Of a stretch of 64,000 nucleotides of DNA, positions 63,601 through 64,000 are shown one piece after another. Where the stretch lies: positions 76,612 through 140,611 of the forward strand of contig JANRJC010000042.1 in assembly GCA_033764335.1 (NCBI GenBank), written 5' to 3'. The number at the start of each line of letters is the position of its first letter. Position 1 is the first letter of the stretch. The position numbers and the translations under genes are program-made. The stretch comes from JAGQVA01 sp033764335. GTDB taxonomy: Bacteria; Bacteroidota; Bacteroidia; J057. Below the pieces are notes generated by a model. The model searched no databases and was not told the DNA's origin. It worked only from the letters and a program-made list of their open reading frames with translations.

Positions 63601-64000
63601 TGGGAGCGGGGCGATCCCGGTGAGTTCGAGCCTGGTAAATCCGGGGTGTGTGGACTATACGAGTGGGGGTGTCAAAACGGTAACCCTGACGGTGAATTAT
63701 AAGGGCTGCGTGGCTTCGAGTTCGCAAACGGTGACGATCCACAGCCGCCCGATTGTCAGCGCGGGTCCCGACGTGGCGTTTTGCGAAGGGGACGGGGGCG
63801 TGGGGCTGAATGCCTCGGTGAGTGGGGGCACGGCGCCGTATTTCTATGCCTGGACGTGCAGCGATCCGCCGAATTGCGGCTTGAGCAGCAACGCGGTGCA
63901 GGATCCGATGGCCAATCCGCACGTGGGGCTGGCGACCGATACGATGGGGTATTACCTGGTGGTGAGCGACGTAAACGGCTGTTTGAGCAACGTGGACTCG
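60692..64000 (+). CDS. Giant secreted repeat protein, 3' end outside window
   Basis: At least 1103 codons, open at base 64000. Signal peptide 1-25 (cleavage before THFMGVDITYEC). The first ~430 residues are homologous to the minus-strand giant (shared CCRN, NQGAxDPDGDSL, EEWRNG and GDIT motifs). Then come Ig/PKD-like repeats of ~80 residues, each opening with a Cys (VCAGQP, ACEGD, QCLGG, ICADTC, FCEGD) and holding a W-x-F/L core (WNLDGG, WNFDGG, WHFGAD, WSFGSG). A T9SS sorting domain is expected but lies outside. From about 63265 on, base and codon use change sharply towards G/C, with the frame unbroken. Confidence 0.9.
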   Translation, partial: MKPVVFLSKIILTVGLMLSCFSSSATHFMGVDITYECLGTCIYRVYHSTYYDCSAPLTPTPVGSPGTTPPGAPAIGTVGVPNFPGQLCNQPTAVGNWVFVSYTEVTPICPTTATECTAATAPIRGVAEVKYYRDYDFCNTNCDVYTLTWSSCCRNGAIISLTNPLSQGIYSGSTQINTAITPCNSSPQFANPPVPYLCQGQTYTFNQGAFDPDGDSLVYSLGPCFDAAGIQVAYAPGFTPLQPLGTQWNVSVNSLTGDITVTPNPTGPALVAVMCLYVEEWRNGVKIGQVFRDIQMTIIDCSLFGQVNNPPVIDTLTNLSPGATANGLTVTTCACDEVCFDIPSSDIDPNQNYLMFWNANIQGTFADASNPTVPVDTVVGPGPGITPTGQFCWVPTKTGVYTFLVTIQDDGCPLLGQNQFSIVIVVNSCSLDPFASTTVVGCYDVQFDGIPCGGAPPFTYQWTGNGGLFASGPNITHSYGGPGNYNYTLTITDSTGVSSSTSGNIVLTNTAVADGGPDQILCPNEIGTIGTPALPGYTYQWISPTGLGWSGTPNPTTALANVAFNNNTNNPIVLPFILTATDANGCTDIDSVIVTFQGKPISAFSATSQVCVGDIATVIYNAPPSPGAIYHWDYNGGSGTSIGPGPHQVSWATPGTKNLSLWVDINGCISDTTFKTVIVNPIPTATFTATSPVCAGQPSLITYTGSASTIGSTFLWNLDGGAGPGGGTPFGASWVTPGPKTVTLQVSAKGCLSPQFSQTVDVYQVPTSTFNTQTSACEGDVVQVVYTGTGSASGSYAWNFDGGQIISGSGQGPFLVQWPIDGQKSICLQVEENGCISTLTCNTINITAEPVAEIAPVGNQCLGGNSFVFSYTGDLSDSYAWHFGADATPAVGSGLNPGTVSYLNAGVKTVSVVVSRNGCVSDTAKVSFEVIPEPSANFTTSSGAICADTCITFSYTGIPVGANQAYAWSFGSGAIPVSSSLVNPGCVDYTSGGVKTVTLTVNYKGCVASSSQTVTIHSRPIVSAGPDVAFCEGDGGVGLNASVSGGTAPYFYAWTCSDPPNCGLSSNAVQDPMANPHVGLATDTMGYYLVVSDVNGCLSNVDS

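Noticed and set aside
63200..63922. Long minus-strand reading frame (240 codons), rich in Arg and His
   Set aside because: It is opposite the open plus-strand repeat protein in the G/C-rich part and arises from its codon bias; no domain or signal peptide.

Overview
The window is a chromosomal segment of a Bacteroidota bacterium, probably a Saprospira/Cytophaga-like free-living lineage. The evidence is the rpsL-rpsG-fusA-rpsJ order without tuf, secY-map-infA without adk, a GldN/PorN-type type IX secretion (T9SS) component, a large secreted protein ending in a gliding-motility type C-terminal sorting domain, two LytS/LytTR pairs, and promoter boxes of the TAnnTTTG kind. The bulk composition looks moderate in GC, except for the last ~0.7 kb, which is clearly richer. 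No rRNA, CRISPR array, transposase or prophage gene was seen.

Layout. 1-7.9 kb: end of a membrane LytS-type histidine kinase, its LytTR regulator, rsmI, an inositol-monophosphatase-family gene and secA. 7.9-15.5 kb is the accessory region: a methyltransferase, two copies of an 89-bp intergenic repeat, then a two-gene unit on the minus strand (a secreted cholesterol-dependent-cytolysin-like protein with a ricin-type beta-trefoil, followed by a secreted seven-bladed PLL/DUF346 propeller). This unit diverges from a TPR-histidine kinase/LytTR pair. 15.5-21.4 kb: PIG-L deacetylase, aroQ, xerD, prmC, gldN-like, a PhyH dioxygenase and an outer-membrane barrel. 21.4-40.0 kb: a possible structured RNA and the merged str-S10-spc-alpha ribosomal cluster, all on the plus strand from rpsL to rplQ. 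40-46 kb: a TPR-nfu-lipB unit on the minus strand, etfBA, a BFN/UVR protein and two divergent TonB-like genes. 46-54 kb: a double SGNH hydrolase overlapping an AAA/DUF4143 ATPase that is preceded by two tandem 31-nt palindromes, two membrane-protein genes, tRNA-Ala, a DUF58 pair and thyA. 54.5-64 kb: rpoN and two head-to-head giant secreted proteins that share a ~430-residue Cys-rich N-terminal module; the second runs off the window.

How the parts work together. The ribosomal block supplies translation, SecY and RNA polymerase alpha; SecA and SecY export the many signal-peptide proteins seen here. The GldN-like protein and the C-terminal sorting domain show that a T9SS finishes secretion of surface proteins. 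Nfu and LipB both serve lipoate/Fe-S maturation. The most unusual locus is the cytolysin/propeller pair beside a LytS/LytTR sensor. It looks like a regulated, glycan-targeted pore-forming weapon; its function and regulation are inferred from fold and position only.
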